Shown: positions 17,138 through 25,961, counted from the first letter of the stretch. The stretch: 36,429 nucleotides of DNA from Paenibacillus glacialis (GCF_001637205.1 NZ_LVJH01000031.1:1-36429); one strand, 5' to 3'. Translations and numbers: made by a program. Notes: generated by a model not told the origin, from the sequence alone.

Positions 17138-17338
17138 TCACAACATTTGAAGATTTTTTCGCAGCTTTTGCGATCCATCACACATAGGAAATACGCCTTC
17201 AATGCCGAAAACTTCAAAGCTTTCCTTCGTTTCGATCCGATAATTGATAATTCATCGCCTCTGCCCCTTTGATTGTGATAAGGACGGACAGACGAGGGTA
17301 GCCTTTGAGCGTAGCTGCAGTCGTTAAATCATAAACAA
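17138..17338 (-). pseudogene. Remnant of an AraC-family regulator with GyrI-like domain
   Basis: The minus strand first encodes LKGYPRLSVLITIKGAEAMN, the familiar end of an AraC DNA-binding domain in regulators that carry a C-terminal effector-binding domain. After a one-base shift it continues as RIETKESFEVFGIEGVF, the start of that GyrI-like domain, then stops at 17138. Both the N-terminal HTH start and the rest of the C-terminus are missing. It is a decayed gene next to the histidine kinase. Confidence 0.65.
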
Positions 17339-17348
17339 CTCAATTATA

Positions 17349-18752
17349 TTAACTATCCCCAAAATCAATAAAGGTCAAATTCACATTGTGACTAAATAGG
17401 TTACGATGCTTTTGGTCAGTCCCTGTTATAAATTGGAGTGGAGTTTTTGCAGATAAACGAATGTGGACAGAATAGGTATCCTCGGTTCTTGTGACAACTA
17501 TTTCCCCCTTATGCTTTTTGATGATTCTTTCACATGTTTTCATACCAATCTGTGTGCTATCTACCTTTTTCAAGTTATTATTGATGTAATTGTTAATATC
17601 AACCAATAAAAATTGATTATCAATATAACATTTAATTTTAACTGGCTTAGACTTATCCGCATACTTTGTAATATTGGAAAAGATATTATCAAAAACTCTG
17701 CGCATTGATATTAAATTCACTTCTAAATAAAAAGGCGTATCACACGAAGTGAATTCAAACAGAAACCCATTATTTTGTAATACTAAAAGCTGCTCATCGA
17801 TTATCTGATCTATTAGTTGATTTCCATCGAAAGTTTCCAGCTCTAAATCATCCTCATTTGTATTGAACACTGTAAAATACTCAAATAATTTGTCGGAGAG
17901 ATGTTTAATTTGATATGCCTTTTCTCTACTATTGTGGATATACTGCATCAAATTTTCATCCGTCTTATATTTTTTGTATTTGATAATATCTAAATACCCT
18001 ACAAGTGCTGTGAGGGGTGTCCTTAAATCATGAGACATTGCTGTGACCAGTTCGCTGTTTGCCAGTCGGGCTTTCTCTTCACTTTCCAATTTTTCGATAA
18101 ATGATTTTCTCATCTCATTAATGCTTTGAGCCAACGAAGAAAGTTCATCGTTCCCTCTTATCGTAATCTGATAATCCAAGTTGCCGCCTTCTAATATCTT
18201 TATTTCATTTTCGAGTATTCCGATATAAGAGGTCTTTTTGTTAATGAAAAATAACATAATACTGATAAAAAAAATAAAGGAGATGGCTACACCTAAAAAA
18301 ATGATAATGTAACCATACTTGTATTCAAAAAAGAACTCCATATACATTTGGGCATTCGTGTCAGCAAATTCAATATTATCAAACGGTTCACGAATTAGAC
18401 TTGGATTTATTAGGTATTCTCCATTTTCAGCAGCAGATATATAACTATTAGAAGAGTAAAGCAGATTATTGTCTTTATAAATATAAATCTCTACATATTT
18501 TTTGTCGCTGACCCACTTCGTTATTTTATCTTGATCATTTAGGGTCAAACCGTTATCTGATACATAACTTTTAAATTCAAAAAGGGCTTGAGTTTCTTGT
18601 TTTTCAATGAATGATGTTTTATTAAAATAAATCCCCAATAAGTTTTCCCCAGCTACTTGTAATAAATAAAATATCCCTAGAGAAATAGCAAATGAAAAAA
18701 CAAGACTGAGAATTAATTTAATTTTCAGTTTTCCCCATAAAAACTTATTCAA
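17349..18752 (-). CDS. Sensor histidine kinase
   Basis: 467 residues. Two membrane segments (about 13-33 and 148-170) enclose an extracellular region of about 115 residues. A HAMP-like linker (about 172-225) leads to the HisKA box SHDLRTPLTALVGYLDII with His241. The ATPase domain has an N-box (FDNIFSNITKYA, 354-365), but the G1 box is replaced by DINNYINNN. The later IGMKTCERIIKKHKGE is typical of a VanS-like group from Firmicutes that I recall having the same unusual lid. The C-terminal tail after VHIRLSAK (about 30 residues) has no counterpart I know and abuts the AraC remnant, so the gene end may have been altered. It overlaps the response-regulator gene by eight bp and is co-transcribed with it. 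Confidence 0.85.
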   Translation of the reverse strand: MNKFLWGKLKIKLILSLVFSFAISLGIFYLLQVAGENLLGIYFNKTSFIEKQETQALFEFKSYVSDNGLTLNDQDKITKWVSDKKYVEIYIYKDNNLLYSSNSYISAAENGEYLINPSLIREPFDNIEFADTNAQMYMEFFFEYKYGYIIIFLGVAISFIFFISIMLFFINKKTSYIGILENEIKILEGGNLDYQITIRGNDELSSLAQSINEMRKSFIEKLESEEKARLANSELVTAMSHDLRTPLTALVGYLDIIKYKKYKTDENLMQYIHNSREKAYQIKHLSDKLFEYFTVFNTNEDDLELETFDGNQLIDQIIDEQLLVLQNNGFLFEFTSCDTPFYLEVNLISMRRVFDNIFSNITKYADKSKPVKIKCYIDNQFLLVDINNYINNNLKKVDSTQIGMKTCERIIKKHKGEIVVTRTEDTYSVHIRLSAKTPLQFITGTDQKHRNLFSHNVNLTFIDFGDS

Positions 18753-19443
18753 TTCTATACCCCTTTCCCCAAACCGTTTTAATGTATTCGGGGTTTTGCG
18801 GATCCTTTTCCAATTTTCTTCTTAGATTTCTGATATGCACCATCACAGTATTATTACAAGTGAAGAAATAGGGTTCTTCCCACACACTTTCATATATATT
18901 TTGTGCTGAAAATATCTTCTTTCTATGTTGTGCCATTAATAGCAGGATCTTATATTCGATCTCAGTTAACGTAACTTCTTCCTCATCTATAAATGCTTCA
19001 TTTGAAGTAGTATTTATTACTAGTTCATTGATATTGATAGTATCAGGAGCATCCACTCTATCTTTTCCTTTATATACATAATACCTTCTTAGTAAGGCTT
19101 TCACTCTTGAAACCAGTTCTGTATATGAAAATGGTTTTGATAGGTAGTCATCACTTCCTGCAGAAAATGCCATGTACTTATCTGAGTCCTGAGTTTTAGC
19201 CGTTAGAAACAAAATAGGAGCACTTGTTTTTTCACGAATTTCTACGCATGCCCTGAATCCAGACTTTATAGGCATCATAATATCAAGTATGAACAAATCT
19301 ATGGTTTCATCGACCTTATTTACAGCATCTTCTCCGTCCACAGCCTCTATGACATTATAGCCTTCACTCTCCAATAAAACATGAACGATCTCTCTGATCT
19401 CATCGTTATCATCAGCTATCAGAATATTCTTTATACTGTTCAT
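18745..19443 (-). CDS. OmpR/PhoB-family response regulator
   Basis: About 232 residues. The receiver domain has the acidic pair ADDND, the phosphoacceptor Asp near residue 54 (FILDIMMPIKSG), Thr in LFLTAKTQ and Lys in DDYLSKPFSYTEL. The C-terminal winged helix (about 130-232) has LTEIEYKILLLMAQH and VMVHIRNLRRKLE, ending VWGKGYRIE. The ATG at 19443 has GGAGG seven nt upstream and is preferred over the TTG one codon earlier. It forms an operon with the downstream kinase and is divergent from the TVP38-pssA pair, which it likely regulates through TTAAG repeats in the shared intergenic region. Confidence 0.9.
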   Translation of the reverse strand: MNSIKNILIADDNDEIREIVHVLLESEGYNVIEAVDGEDAVNKVDETIDLFILDIMMPIKSGFRACVEIREKTSAPILFLTAKTQDSDKYMAFSAGSDDYLSKPFSYTELVSRVKALLRRYYVYKGKDRVDAPDTININELVINTTSNEAFIDEEEVTLTEIEYKILLLMAQHRKKIFSAQNIYESVWEEPYFFTCNNTVMVHIRNLRRKLEKDPQNPEYIKTVWGKGYRIE

Positions 19444-19509
19444 CAATCTCCCTCCATCATATTTCCAGTATAGAATGCAATAAGGCTAAAAACTACATGT
19501 TTTACAAGA

Positions 19510-19549
19510 CTTAAGAATTCTTAAGATTCATCATAGGTCATTGTTAAGA
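19510..19549. promoter_or_regulatory. TTAAGA repeats, likely response-regulator box
   Basis: A perfect 16-bp palindrome, CTTAAGAATTCTTAAG (19510-19525), contains two TTAAGA copies 10 bp apart; a third TTAAGA starts at 19544. This lies between the divergent response-regulator and TVP38 genes. Phased direct repeats of this kind are typical OmpR-family sites. A -10-like TAATAT follows near 19579 without a good -35, consistent with activation. Confidence 0.5.
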
Positions 19550-19606
19550 TAATCTCCGTAAACTGTTAATTGTATTCAGATAATATGTGAGAGAGGAATA
19601 AATATT

Positions 19607-20305
19607 GTGGATAAATCAAAAAAACTGTTGATCAGTAAAATATTACTGACTTTATTGGGAACTATAATAGTTATCCTAGTGCTAAAATATTTACCTAATC
19701 TACTTCAATTGACTGTATCTATTGATAAATTTCGAAATTATATCCTTTCAATGGGGAAATTAGGACCCACTGTATTTATTCTTTTTCAAATACTCCAAAC
19801 AGTGATTGCTCCAATTCCAGGAGAAGTAATCCAAATTGCCGGAGGGTATATATATGGGGACCTGTTAGGATCGATTTATACAATAGCAGGAATGCTATTA
19901 GGCGCTATTATAGCTTTCTATTTTGCTAGATTTTTGGGCGGATCTTTTATAGGGAATTTAATGAAAAAGAAGAAATTTCAGTGGATGATAGATATGATGG
20001 ACAATAAAAAAATTTCCGTTATTCTGCTCTTTTTTTTCCTAGTTCCTGGACTTCCAAAGGATTTATTAATATATGTTGCGGGTTTGACGCTTATAAAGCC
20101 TTTAAGGTTTTTCGGGATTTTACTTGTGGGCAGGCTCCCTTGGCTTGTAGCATCTGTAAGCGTTGGATCTAACATATATCAAAAAGATTATACATCAACA
20201 ATTATCATATCAGTAATAGCTGTACTAGGTTTTATATTGGGACTAATTTATAAAGATAAGATTATCAACAAATTTTATAAGCTTGGTAAAAGTACTGATG
20301 AATAA
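19607..20305 (+). CDS. TVP38/TMEM64 (DedA superfamily) membrane protein
   Basis: 232 residues with five to six membrane segments. After an N-terminal helix (about 10-30) come QTVIAPIPGEVIQIAGGYIYG (the family's re-entrant motif with Pro and Gly), a Gly/Ala-rich helix with FYFARFLGG, and VPGLPKDLLIYVAGLT. This is the VTT domain. DedA/TVP38 proteins are linked to lipid scrambling and undecaprenyl-phosphate or phospholipid handling. The start (possibly GTG at 19607) has GAGAGG upstream. Thirty-three nt separate it from the PssA-like gene, which suggests a membrane-lipid operon controlled by the adjacent two-component system. Confidence 0.85.
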   Translation: MDKSKKLLISKILLTLLGTIIVILVLKYLPNLLQLTVSIDKFRNYILSMGKLGPTVFILFQILQTVIAPIPGEVIQIAGGYIYGDLLGSIYTIAGMLLGAIIAFYFARFLGGSFIGNLMKKKKFQWMIDMMDNKKISVILLFFFLVPGLPKDLLIYVAGLTLIKPLRFFGILLVGRLPWLVASVSVGSNIYQKDYTSTIIISVIAVLGFILGLIYKDKIINKFYKLGKSTDE

Positions 20306-20338
20306 TTAGGAAGATTTATTAAACGTGGGGGAAAGAAA

Positions 20339-20860
20339 ATGCTCTTTAAGAAATGGATACCTAATTTACTTACATTCTCGAATTTATCATTTGGAGTTCT
20401 TTCAATTCTTGAGAATATAAACCAAAACTATTTTGCAAGTGCTATTTTTATAATTATTGCAGCTGTTATAGATAGATATGATGGTAGAATCGCAAGTCAT
20501 TTAAATGTATCTAGTGAACTCGGCAAAGAATTGGATTCCTTGGCAGATCTGGTCTCATTCGGAGTTGCACCTGCCTTATTGATATTCAATAAGTTCAATT
20601 ATTTTCACTTAGATATAAAAGCGGTTGGTATTTGTGTTCTATTGTTATACATCATCAGCGGTTCTTATAGATTGGCCAAATATAATATTGGTAAATTTAA
20701 AGGTGCTTTTATTGGATTGCCGATTACAGTTACAGGTTTTATCCTCGCATTGTACTCATTAGTTGCACCAAGTAACAGCGTTTCTAGACTTGTATCAATT
20801 TTTTTATTGATGTTTCTTGCTTATTTTATGGTGTCGAAATATAAATTCAAAAAAATATAA
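20339..20860 (+). CDS. pssA: CDP-diacylglycerol-serine O-phosphatidyltransferase (PssA-like) with altered motif
   Basis: 173 residues with about five membrane helices, the usual size of Bacillus-type PssA. It makes phosphatidylserine from CDP-diacylglycerol and serine. The CDP-alcohol phosphotransferase signature DG-x2-AR-x8-G-x3-D-x3-D reads DGRIASHLNVSSELGKELD, then SLAD: both DG and the three later residues are present, but the invariant Arg is Ser (codon AGT at about residue 50). A single base change from AGA/AGG would explain it. The enzyme may therefore be weak or inactive, or have an altered head-group preference. GGGGGAAAG precedes the ATG. It is the second gene of the pair with TVP38. 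The family is sure; activity is not. Confidence 0.85.
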   Translation: MLFKKWIPNLLTFSNLSFGVLSILENINQNYFASAIFIIIAAVIDRYDGRIASHLNVSSELGKELDSLADLVSFGVAPALLIFNKFNYFHLDIKAVGICVLLLYIISGSYRLAKYNIGKFKGAFIGLPITVTGFILALYSLVAPSNSVSRLVSIFLLMFLAYFMVSKYKFKKI

Positions 20861-20867
20861 GTAATAT

Positions 20868-21076
20868 GCAATCACTTTTGTCAAGATGCGGTGTTGCACC
20901 TGTTTCTTTAAAACTCTTTGCTGAAGTTGAAGGTTACATCGTCGGACAAACAAATTCTCGATGAACCAAAATTGCTTGATGAAGTGTGGTTCTCGTTTCG
21001 CCGGCTTTATGATGAGGAGCAATGGCGCAATGAAGAAGCAAGATGCGTAATAACATCCTTATTACTTAAGAGATAA
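20868..21076 (+). pseudogene. Unrecognised gene remnant
   Basis: Frame 1 from an ATG at 20868 gives 32 residues. A second frame then gives an uninterrupted protein-like stretch, LDEPKLLDEVWFSFRRLYDE and onward to a stop near 21076. The change of frame suggests a degraded small gene. I do not recognise the family. Confidence 0.3.
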
Positions 21077-21165
21077 GTTTACTTCACAATAGTACTACTC
21101 ACAATGTCAATTTGTTTATTGTGTCTGTAATAGATATATAATAAAATTATAATATAATTAACCAA

Positions 21166-21320
21166 GTTGAGTCGCGGTTGCGGTAAGCTGCTCGATACTC
21201 ACTTGGTGCAAGCCTTTAAGGGGGAGAAGAGGCTATACGCTAAGTAAAAGCCTCAATAATAACCTTAGCGGACCCTTGAACATGGTTCGTGCTAAATAAA
21301 TGAAAACATATAAAGTTCTG
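21166..21320 (+). ncRNA. Possible structured leader RNA with H-type pseudoknot, upstream of dsbA-like gene
   Basis: A first hairpin pairs ACCAAGT-t-GAGT with ACTC-ACTTGGT (about 21161-21207). It is followed by GAGGCT (21229-21234) pairing with AGCCTC (21249-21254), and CGCTAAG (21238-21244) pairing with CTTAGCG (21264-21270). The order 1-2-1'-2' is an H-type pseudoknot. AAGGG upstream and CCCTT at about 21273 could close it. An alternative pairing of AGCCT (21211) with AGGCT (21230) would compete, as in a switch. The pairings are seen directly; the role is inference. It matches no riboswitch class I know. Confidence 0.4.
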
Positions 21321-21350
21321 GTAGTATTGCAGTATGAAGGAAGATTTTAA

Positions 21351-21986
21351 ATGCAAGTGGAAGTGTGGTCTGACATTGCTTGTCCATTCTGCTATATTGG
21401 GAAACGTCGTATCGAAGCCGGACTTGAGCAATTTGCCAATAAAGATCAAGTTAAAATTGTTTACAAAAGCTTTCAACTGAATGAAAATGCGAAGAAAGAT
21501 ATTACGTATGATGCGTACGATTCGCTTTCCGCCAGGTCTGGAATGAGCCGGGAAGAAGCAAAGGCGATACACGAGGGGCTTGCCAAACAGGCTGAAGCAG
21601 ATGGCTTGGACCTTAGATTTGATACGCTTCAGCTGACAAATACGTTAGATGCTCACCGTCTTCTTCATTTTGCGGCGCTGCATGGCAAAAATATTGAGGT
21701 AGCCGAGTTGTTGTTCAAAGCTTATTTTACCGATTGCAAACATGTCGGCAATCATGATACGTTGATTGCAATTGCTGCAGAAGCAGGAATTGATCCGAAA
21801 GCTACAGCGAAGATGCTGGTAAGCGATCAGTTCACCGATGAAGTGCGTGCCGATCATCTCGAGGGCAATCGTTTGGGTGTAAGTGGCGTACCGTTTTACG
21901 TCATCGATCGTAAATATGCTATTTCTGGCGCGCAGCCGGCGAATGTGTTCCTCAAAACACTTGAGAAAGCATGGGGAGAATTGTAG
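21351..21986 (+). CDS. FrnE-like DsbA-family oxidoreductase
   Basis: 211 residues, thioredoxin fold with the active site CPFC at residues 11-14 (SDIACPFCYIGKRRIE), a helical insertion (about 65-165) and the cis-proline loop GVPFYVIDRKYAISGAQP near the C-terminus. There is no signal peptide, so it acts in the cytoplasm, probably as a disulfide reductase or isomerase or as a 2-hydroxychromene-carboxylate isomerase-like enzyme; FrnE proteins have been linked to oxidative stress tolerance. The ribosome site is weak (AAGGAAG, about ten nt upstream). A long leader with pseudoknot potential precedes it. It is transcribed alone and ends at a clear terminator. Confidence 0.85.
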   Translation: MQVEVWSDIACPFCYIGKRRIEAGLEQFANKDQVKIVYKSFQLNENAKKDITYDAYDSLSARSGMSREEAKAIHEGLAKQAEADGLDLRFDTLQLTNTLDAHRLLHFAALHGKNIEVAELLFKAYFTDCKHVGNHDTLIAIAAEAGIDPKATAKMLVSDQFTDEVRADHLEGNRLGVSGVPFYVIDRKYAISGAQPANVFLKTLEKAWGEL

Positions 21987-22065
21987 CCATTAATCGTGCC
22001 CCCACTTCAGCCGAAGTGGTTCCAGTTTACGAGAATGTCGATTGCAAGAAAAAATAATTTGCAGA

Positions 22066-22111
22066 AGAGCTGTTATCCCGCGTAGAGTGTGCGGGGCAAC
22101 GGCTCTTTTTT
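22066..22111 (+). terminator. Intrinsic terminator of the dsbA-like gene
   Basis: An imperfect stem: AGAGC-t-GTT-a-TCCCGC pairs with GCGGGGC-AAC-g-GCTCT and is followed by six T. Confidence 0.85.
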
Positions 22112-23226
22112 CAATGCATCAGTTGTAGCTTATAAATAAATCTTAATGCAACCCGGAACAATTCGAGTCCGTATTCTTGAAATCATTAAGACACCTTGCC
22201 TGTATGCTTGGTGACGATAGAATTTGTTAATCCTTGAAGAAAAAATGATTCATTATTTCATAATTCGTTAGAAAAAAATTTGTGGGGTTTTCAAACAATT
22301 GCATAATTATACAACCATTTCTGGAGATAACTGTTCTTCAATACGAGCTTCAGCTTCCGTCAAGGGTTTCCCTTCCGAAGAAGAAAGGCTGGGATGAAGG
22401 CTCACTGTTAACGAAATGCGTATTGTTCATATGATAATATCCGCAAAGCACAAAATGTATATTTTTGCACTATTTACATTTTGATTCTACGATGGTCTTT
22501 CTAAATTAAATACAGACAAAAAAGTGCTTAACGTTGACGTATACCTGCCAATGTTAAGCACTATGAAATTTCTAAATATAAAATTGCTACAATCTTGAAC
22601 AAGGTAAGGAAGCTATCTTTATAAAGCAGAAAATGATAGGCAGATCATAAAACCATATGTTAACTAGAGTTTTTTTGAAATTCATATAATTATCAAATAT
22701 GAAATCATAAATATGATACAACTATCATATCATTTGTCATTTAATAGAATCAGCTAAACAGGCATTGTTACTTTATTCCTCAAAATTCCTCAAACACATT
22801 TATATCTAGTAAATATCTTGATACATTCTATTAACTTCCCCTGACTAAAGTTAATTCTTTTGCCAAGCTCTGAAATTGGAAACCATAATTTAATCTTATT
22901 CACAGATAGCAATGTGACACTGCTCTCTTAAAAAAAAATTAATCTTTTGAATAGTTTTATACCTGGAGGATTTATATCGAGGTCTATCTTCAATTAATGC
23001 ACTAATAGTTACATCATGGTCATAAATTCCATCATTTATACATCTGAATCAGAAAAAAAACATCTTCTGTTTAATCATCACCGATTATATTTCAGATATT
23101 CTCAACTCCATTTACTGCTATGTTCTCCATTGATATTCACCTTTCATCGTTTCGAGTGTACTACATACATCCATTTCATATAAATCAAGCTCAACTTCCA
23201 AAGTGTTCAATGGATTTATTGTTTGT
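22112..23226. other. AT-rich gene-poor stretch
   Basis: No intact gene seen. It contains a perfect 10-bp inverted repeat AGTGCTTAAC/GTTAAGCACT (about 22523-22562), an operator-like ATATGATA-caac-TATCATAT (22711-22730), and on the minus strand near 22322-22400 a short protein-like end (EGKPLTEAEARIEEQLSPEM) ending in a stop, probably a gene scrap. The composition differs from the GC-richer genes to the left and marks the start of accessory DNA. Confidence 0.5.
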
Positions 23227-23368
23227 CTCACGTGGCTTATCGAATTACAACACAGTCAGACTTCGTAAAATATTTGACTGATCCAATAGATAGAAACAGA
23301 GGCAACCATAGACGAAAAAATAAAGTCCTAGAATACCTCTGATTTATTGAACTATAGTGTCCCGTTAG
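23227..23368 (+). repeat. Long intergenic repeat, copy A
   Basis: About 140 bp that align with 36247-36387. Shared blocks include CTCACG-GGCTT, GTCAGACTT-GTAAA, TAGAAACA, GGCA-CCAT-GACGA, AAATAAAGTCCTAGA and the terminal palindrome GAACTAT-GTGTCCCGTTAG. It lies immediately left of the IS110 element. Confidence 0.7.
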
Positions 23369-23481
23369 AATTCCTGTAGAGTCATTAATTTAGACTTTGA
23401 ATAAAATAGAGCGCCTCTGTAATATGGGAGTTGGTAACGGGTTGCAGCCCTAAAATCTCACCACTAGGAGGTCGCTCATCT

Positions 23482-24748
23482 ATGAAGTTTAAATCTTAGG
23501 ATAAACAAAATCAACTCATTGAAAATATTTCTTCTTTGCATCTTGTTGTCGGTGTAGATATTGCCCAGGAGTCTCACGTCGCTCGTGCGGTTAGCTTTCG
23601 AGGAATTGCTTTGGGTACACCGCTAGAGTTCGGTAGCTATGACGAGGGCTTTCAACTATTCGGTCGTTGAATTCAAGATCTGCTCAAGTCTTATAAGCTG
23701 AGCAAAATCATTGTGGGTATGGAACCCACCGGCCATTACTGGCTGAGTCTGGCTCGCTGGCTCTCAGGCAAAGGAATTGAAGCTGTTCTCGTGAATCCCC
23801 ACCTCGTTAAAAAAAACAAAGAAAATCGCGACAATACCCCATCAAAAAGCGACCGCAAAGACGCACTCGTCATCGCGGATATGGTTAAGAACGGCTACTA
23901 TTCCCCTGTACGATTTAACCCGGAGGCCTACGAGGAGCTACGGATTCTCATGGCCAATCGGGACACGGTTACTAAACGGCTTAACAGTGCTGTTAACCAG
24001 ATCCATCGCTGGGTAGATATTGTGTTCCCTGAACTTCGGTATGTCTTTAAAATTCTCACCTGCACTAGTGCCATTGCCACTTTAAGGCTGTTTCCTCTCC
24101 CGAAGGAAATTAGCCGATTAACGACAGAGCAAGTCATTGCTGGTTGGAAACAATATGTGAAGCGTCATGTGGGTTTACGGCGGGCCGAGCAGCTTATTGC
24201 ACTGGCTAAAACGTAGCGTTGGTGCTACAAAGGCGCTACACGCCTACAAATTGCACTTGGGTCATCTGCTCGAAGAATACGATTTGGCTCAGCGCCAGCT
24301 TGAGCAGATTGAACACGAAGTACATCTCGTATTGGAGCGCATTCCCTATGCCCAAAAGTTACTTTCCATTCGAGGTATAAATGTAACCAGTCTAGCCGGT
24401 GTGTTAGGAGAAGCTGGTGATCTTAGTGGTTACGCACACGGAAATGCCTTGCTTCGTCATGCGGGTCTAAACCTGGCTGAGGCCAGTTCCGGGAAATGGC
24501 GTGGGAAAATGGTGCTTAGCAAACGCGGCCGCCCTCGTCTCCGACGTTTTCTCTATCTTATGACGATGTGTATGGTCATGACCAATCCGGATGTTAGAGC
24601 CCTGCACCACTACAATGTAGACGTGAAAAAGCTCAAGAAAATGAAATCCATTATGAAATTATGTGGTAAAGTGGCCCGAATGCTTGTTGGCCTAGCCAAG
24701 AGCAGCGAAGCATATAGTTCATTTAAAGTATTTCCGCAAGCAGCTTAA
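23482..24748 (+). pseudogene. IS110-family transposase, inactivated
   Basis: Conceptually about 420 residues, the usual IS110 length. An N-terminal RuvC-like DEDD domain is readable: VVGVDIAQ, GMEPTGHYWLSLARWL, and SKSDRKDALVIADMV. The C-terminal Tnp20 region has LLSIRGINVTSLAGVLGEAG and LLRHAGLNLAEASSGKWRG. Two in-frame stops (TAG 23497, TGA 23668) and a frameshift in the A run near 24208-24216 break it, so it is dead. An AGGAGG site precedes the ATG at 23482. IS110 elements lack terminal inverted repeats and use a bridge RNA from their non-coding ends; the stretch 23369-23481 would be the matching left end. It resembles the ISBth13-like group. Confidence 0.9.
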
Positions 24749-25121
24749 GCGCGTTATTTCTCCAGCTGATGCATTCGCAGGATGGACAAGAAGCACGGAG
24801 TATCGGGAGGCATTAAGCAAAAGGGCTCGGACCCGTTCCGTTAGAAAAACCGACCTCCACCCCTTAGTTAGATGTGACGAAGGAATGAAAGGGCATAGAC
24901 CAGTTGAGACATGGGAGTGAAAATCGCTAGGGGCGACATGGAGACGTGCAGGATATGGAACAAATTGGATGATATTCTCTCATCTTTATTCCTGCATGCC
25001 CTTTCAGTTGTTCCAAACGACCGACTCCTCTGTTTCCTTCTTATCTAACACTTAGCTAAAGGTGAAATCCTGCGAATTCATGAGCTTGAGTGAGAAAATT
25101 TAATCATCTCGAGGGAGCTTA
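24749..25121. other. Right flank of the IS110 element
   Basis: No gene. The first 250 bp or so look like IS110 3' non-coding sequence, but the exact element end cannot be placed. After about 25000 the sequence becomes AT-rich and leads into the 21-bp repeats. Confidence 0.4.
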
Positions 25122-25205
25122 ATACCGTTCTCGGTCTAATGCTATATTTTCTCAGTCTACAACTTTATTTCCCTAGTCTACTAGTTTATTTTCTTTTAAC
25201 ACAGT
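25122..25205. repeat. Four contiguous 21-bp imperfect direct repeats
   Basis: Units at 25122-25142, 25143-25163, 25164-25184 and 25185-25205 run head to tail with no spacer. Units 1-3 share C-T-C/A-G/A-GTCTA; units 2-4 share TTTATTTTC or TATATTTTC. A related sequence, TCGGTCTAAT-n-CTTTATTTTCTCAG, recurs at 29941-29966. The array ends TTTTAACACA. Tandem 21-22 bp sites next to a terminal ACA recall the right end of Tn7-like transposons (TnsB sites). No transposase of that type is in the window. Confidence 0.45.
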
Positions 25206-25281
25206 AACTATCGGTCAAATACATTAGGACCAACTTATTTGTACTTTTACACTTCGTGGAATGAAAGCCTGGGAAAAGAAA

Positions 25282-25324
25282 AGCCGAGCGATGTTCAGGC
25301 ATTGAACCTGAACATCGTTCGGCT
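25282..25324. terminator. 18-bp hairpin
   Basis: AGCCGAGCGATGTTCAGG pairs with CCTGAACATCGTTCGGCT with one G-T mismatch and a seven-nt loop. It is flanked by an A run on the left, so it would terminate minus-strand transcription. Confidence 0.6.
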
Positions 25325-25740
25325 AGGGGGAAAGTTTGAATGGAATGCAAATTAGTATGCAACTTTGTTTCATTTAAACAATAACTTATTGAACTCAGCT
25401 AATTTCATCGATCATCCGTGTGCATTAAAAAAGCCCCAATGAGCCGGCAAGTAAAAGAATTAGCCAGTATCCGAGTTTTGCTTTTATAACTTCACTTCCT
25501 GCATCTTTCTAAGGTTTATGATTTGGGGCTCATCGAGATCTAGTTCAATCTTCCAAACATTTTATTGATTTTCGGCGTGGGTCAGCTACGACTTTAACAT
25601 ATTTTTCTAAATATTTTTGAAGGCGAAAAAATTTTTGATGTCGGAGTACTGGGAGCGAATCGAAGATCAATCAGATTCAGTGAACGAGGCTCGGTGTATT
25701 TAAGCCCATAACCCGCTCAAGAATGAATCGATTGACAGAA

Positions 25741-25793
25741 AACGAAAAAAAGGCGTCACAGGAATAACACCCAGTGACGCCTTTTTTCGTTTT
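25741..25793. terminator. Bidirectional terminator of the SR-rich gene
   Basis: AAAAAAGGCGTCAC pairs with GTGACGCCTTTTTT, and the stem can extend through AACG/CGTT. It lies downstream of the minus-strand gene at 25962-26501. Confidence 0.75.
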
Positions 25794-25961
25794 GCTTATG
25801 ATTTTGTTGCTTAATGCAACAAATCGGCTCCCGCATACAAGGAGGCTATCCGCTTCTTCCCAAAGCGTTAAATATTCGTTTTCAACCATATGGTATAGGC
25901 GGCTCCCCGCCGATAACGAATAGCCCCCTTGGACCGTCCAAAAGGGCTATTCCTCTTGCGG

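Larger units (their letters stand above)
25206..25961. other. Intergenic region with three strong hairpins
   Basis: Apart from the hairpins annotated separately, it contains AGCCCCAA (about 25433) and its complement TTGGGGCT (about 25523), about 90 bp apart. On the minus strand between them is a short protein-like stretch, EVIKAKLGYWLILLLAGSLG, with no start codon, possibly the end of a lost membrane-protein gene. Confidence 0.4.

Noticed and set aside
25677..25889. 70-residue minus-strand open frame
   Set aside because: It spans a strong bidirectional terminator and has no recognisable content or ribosome site.
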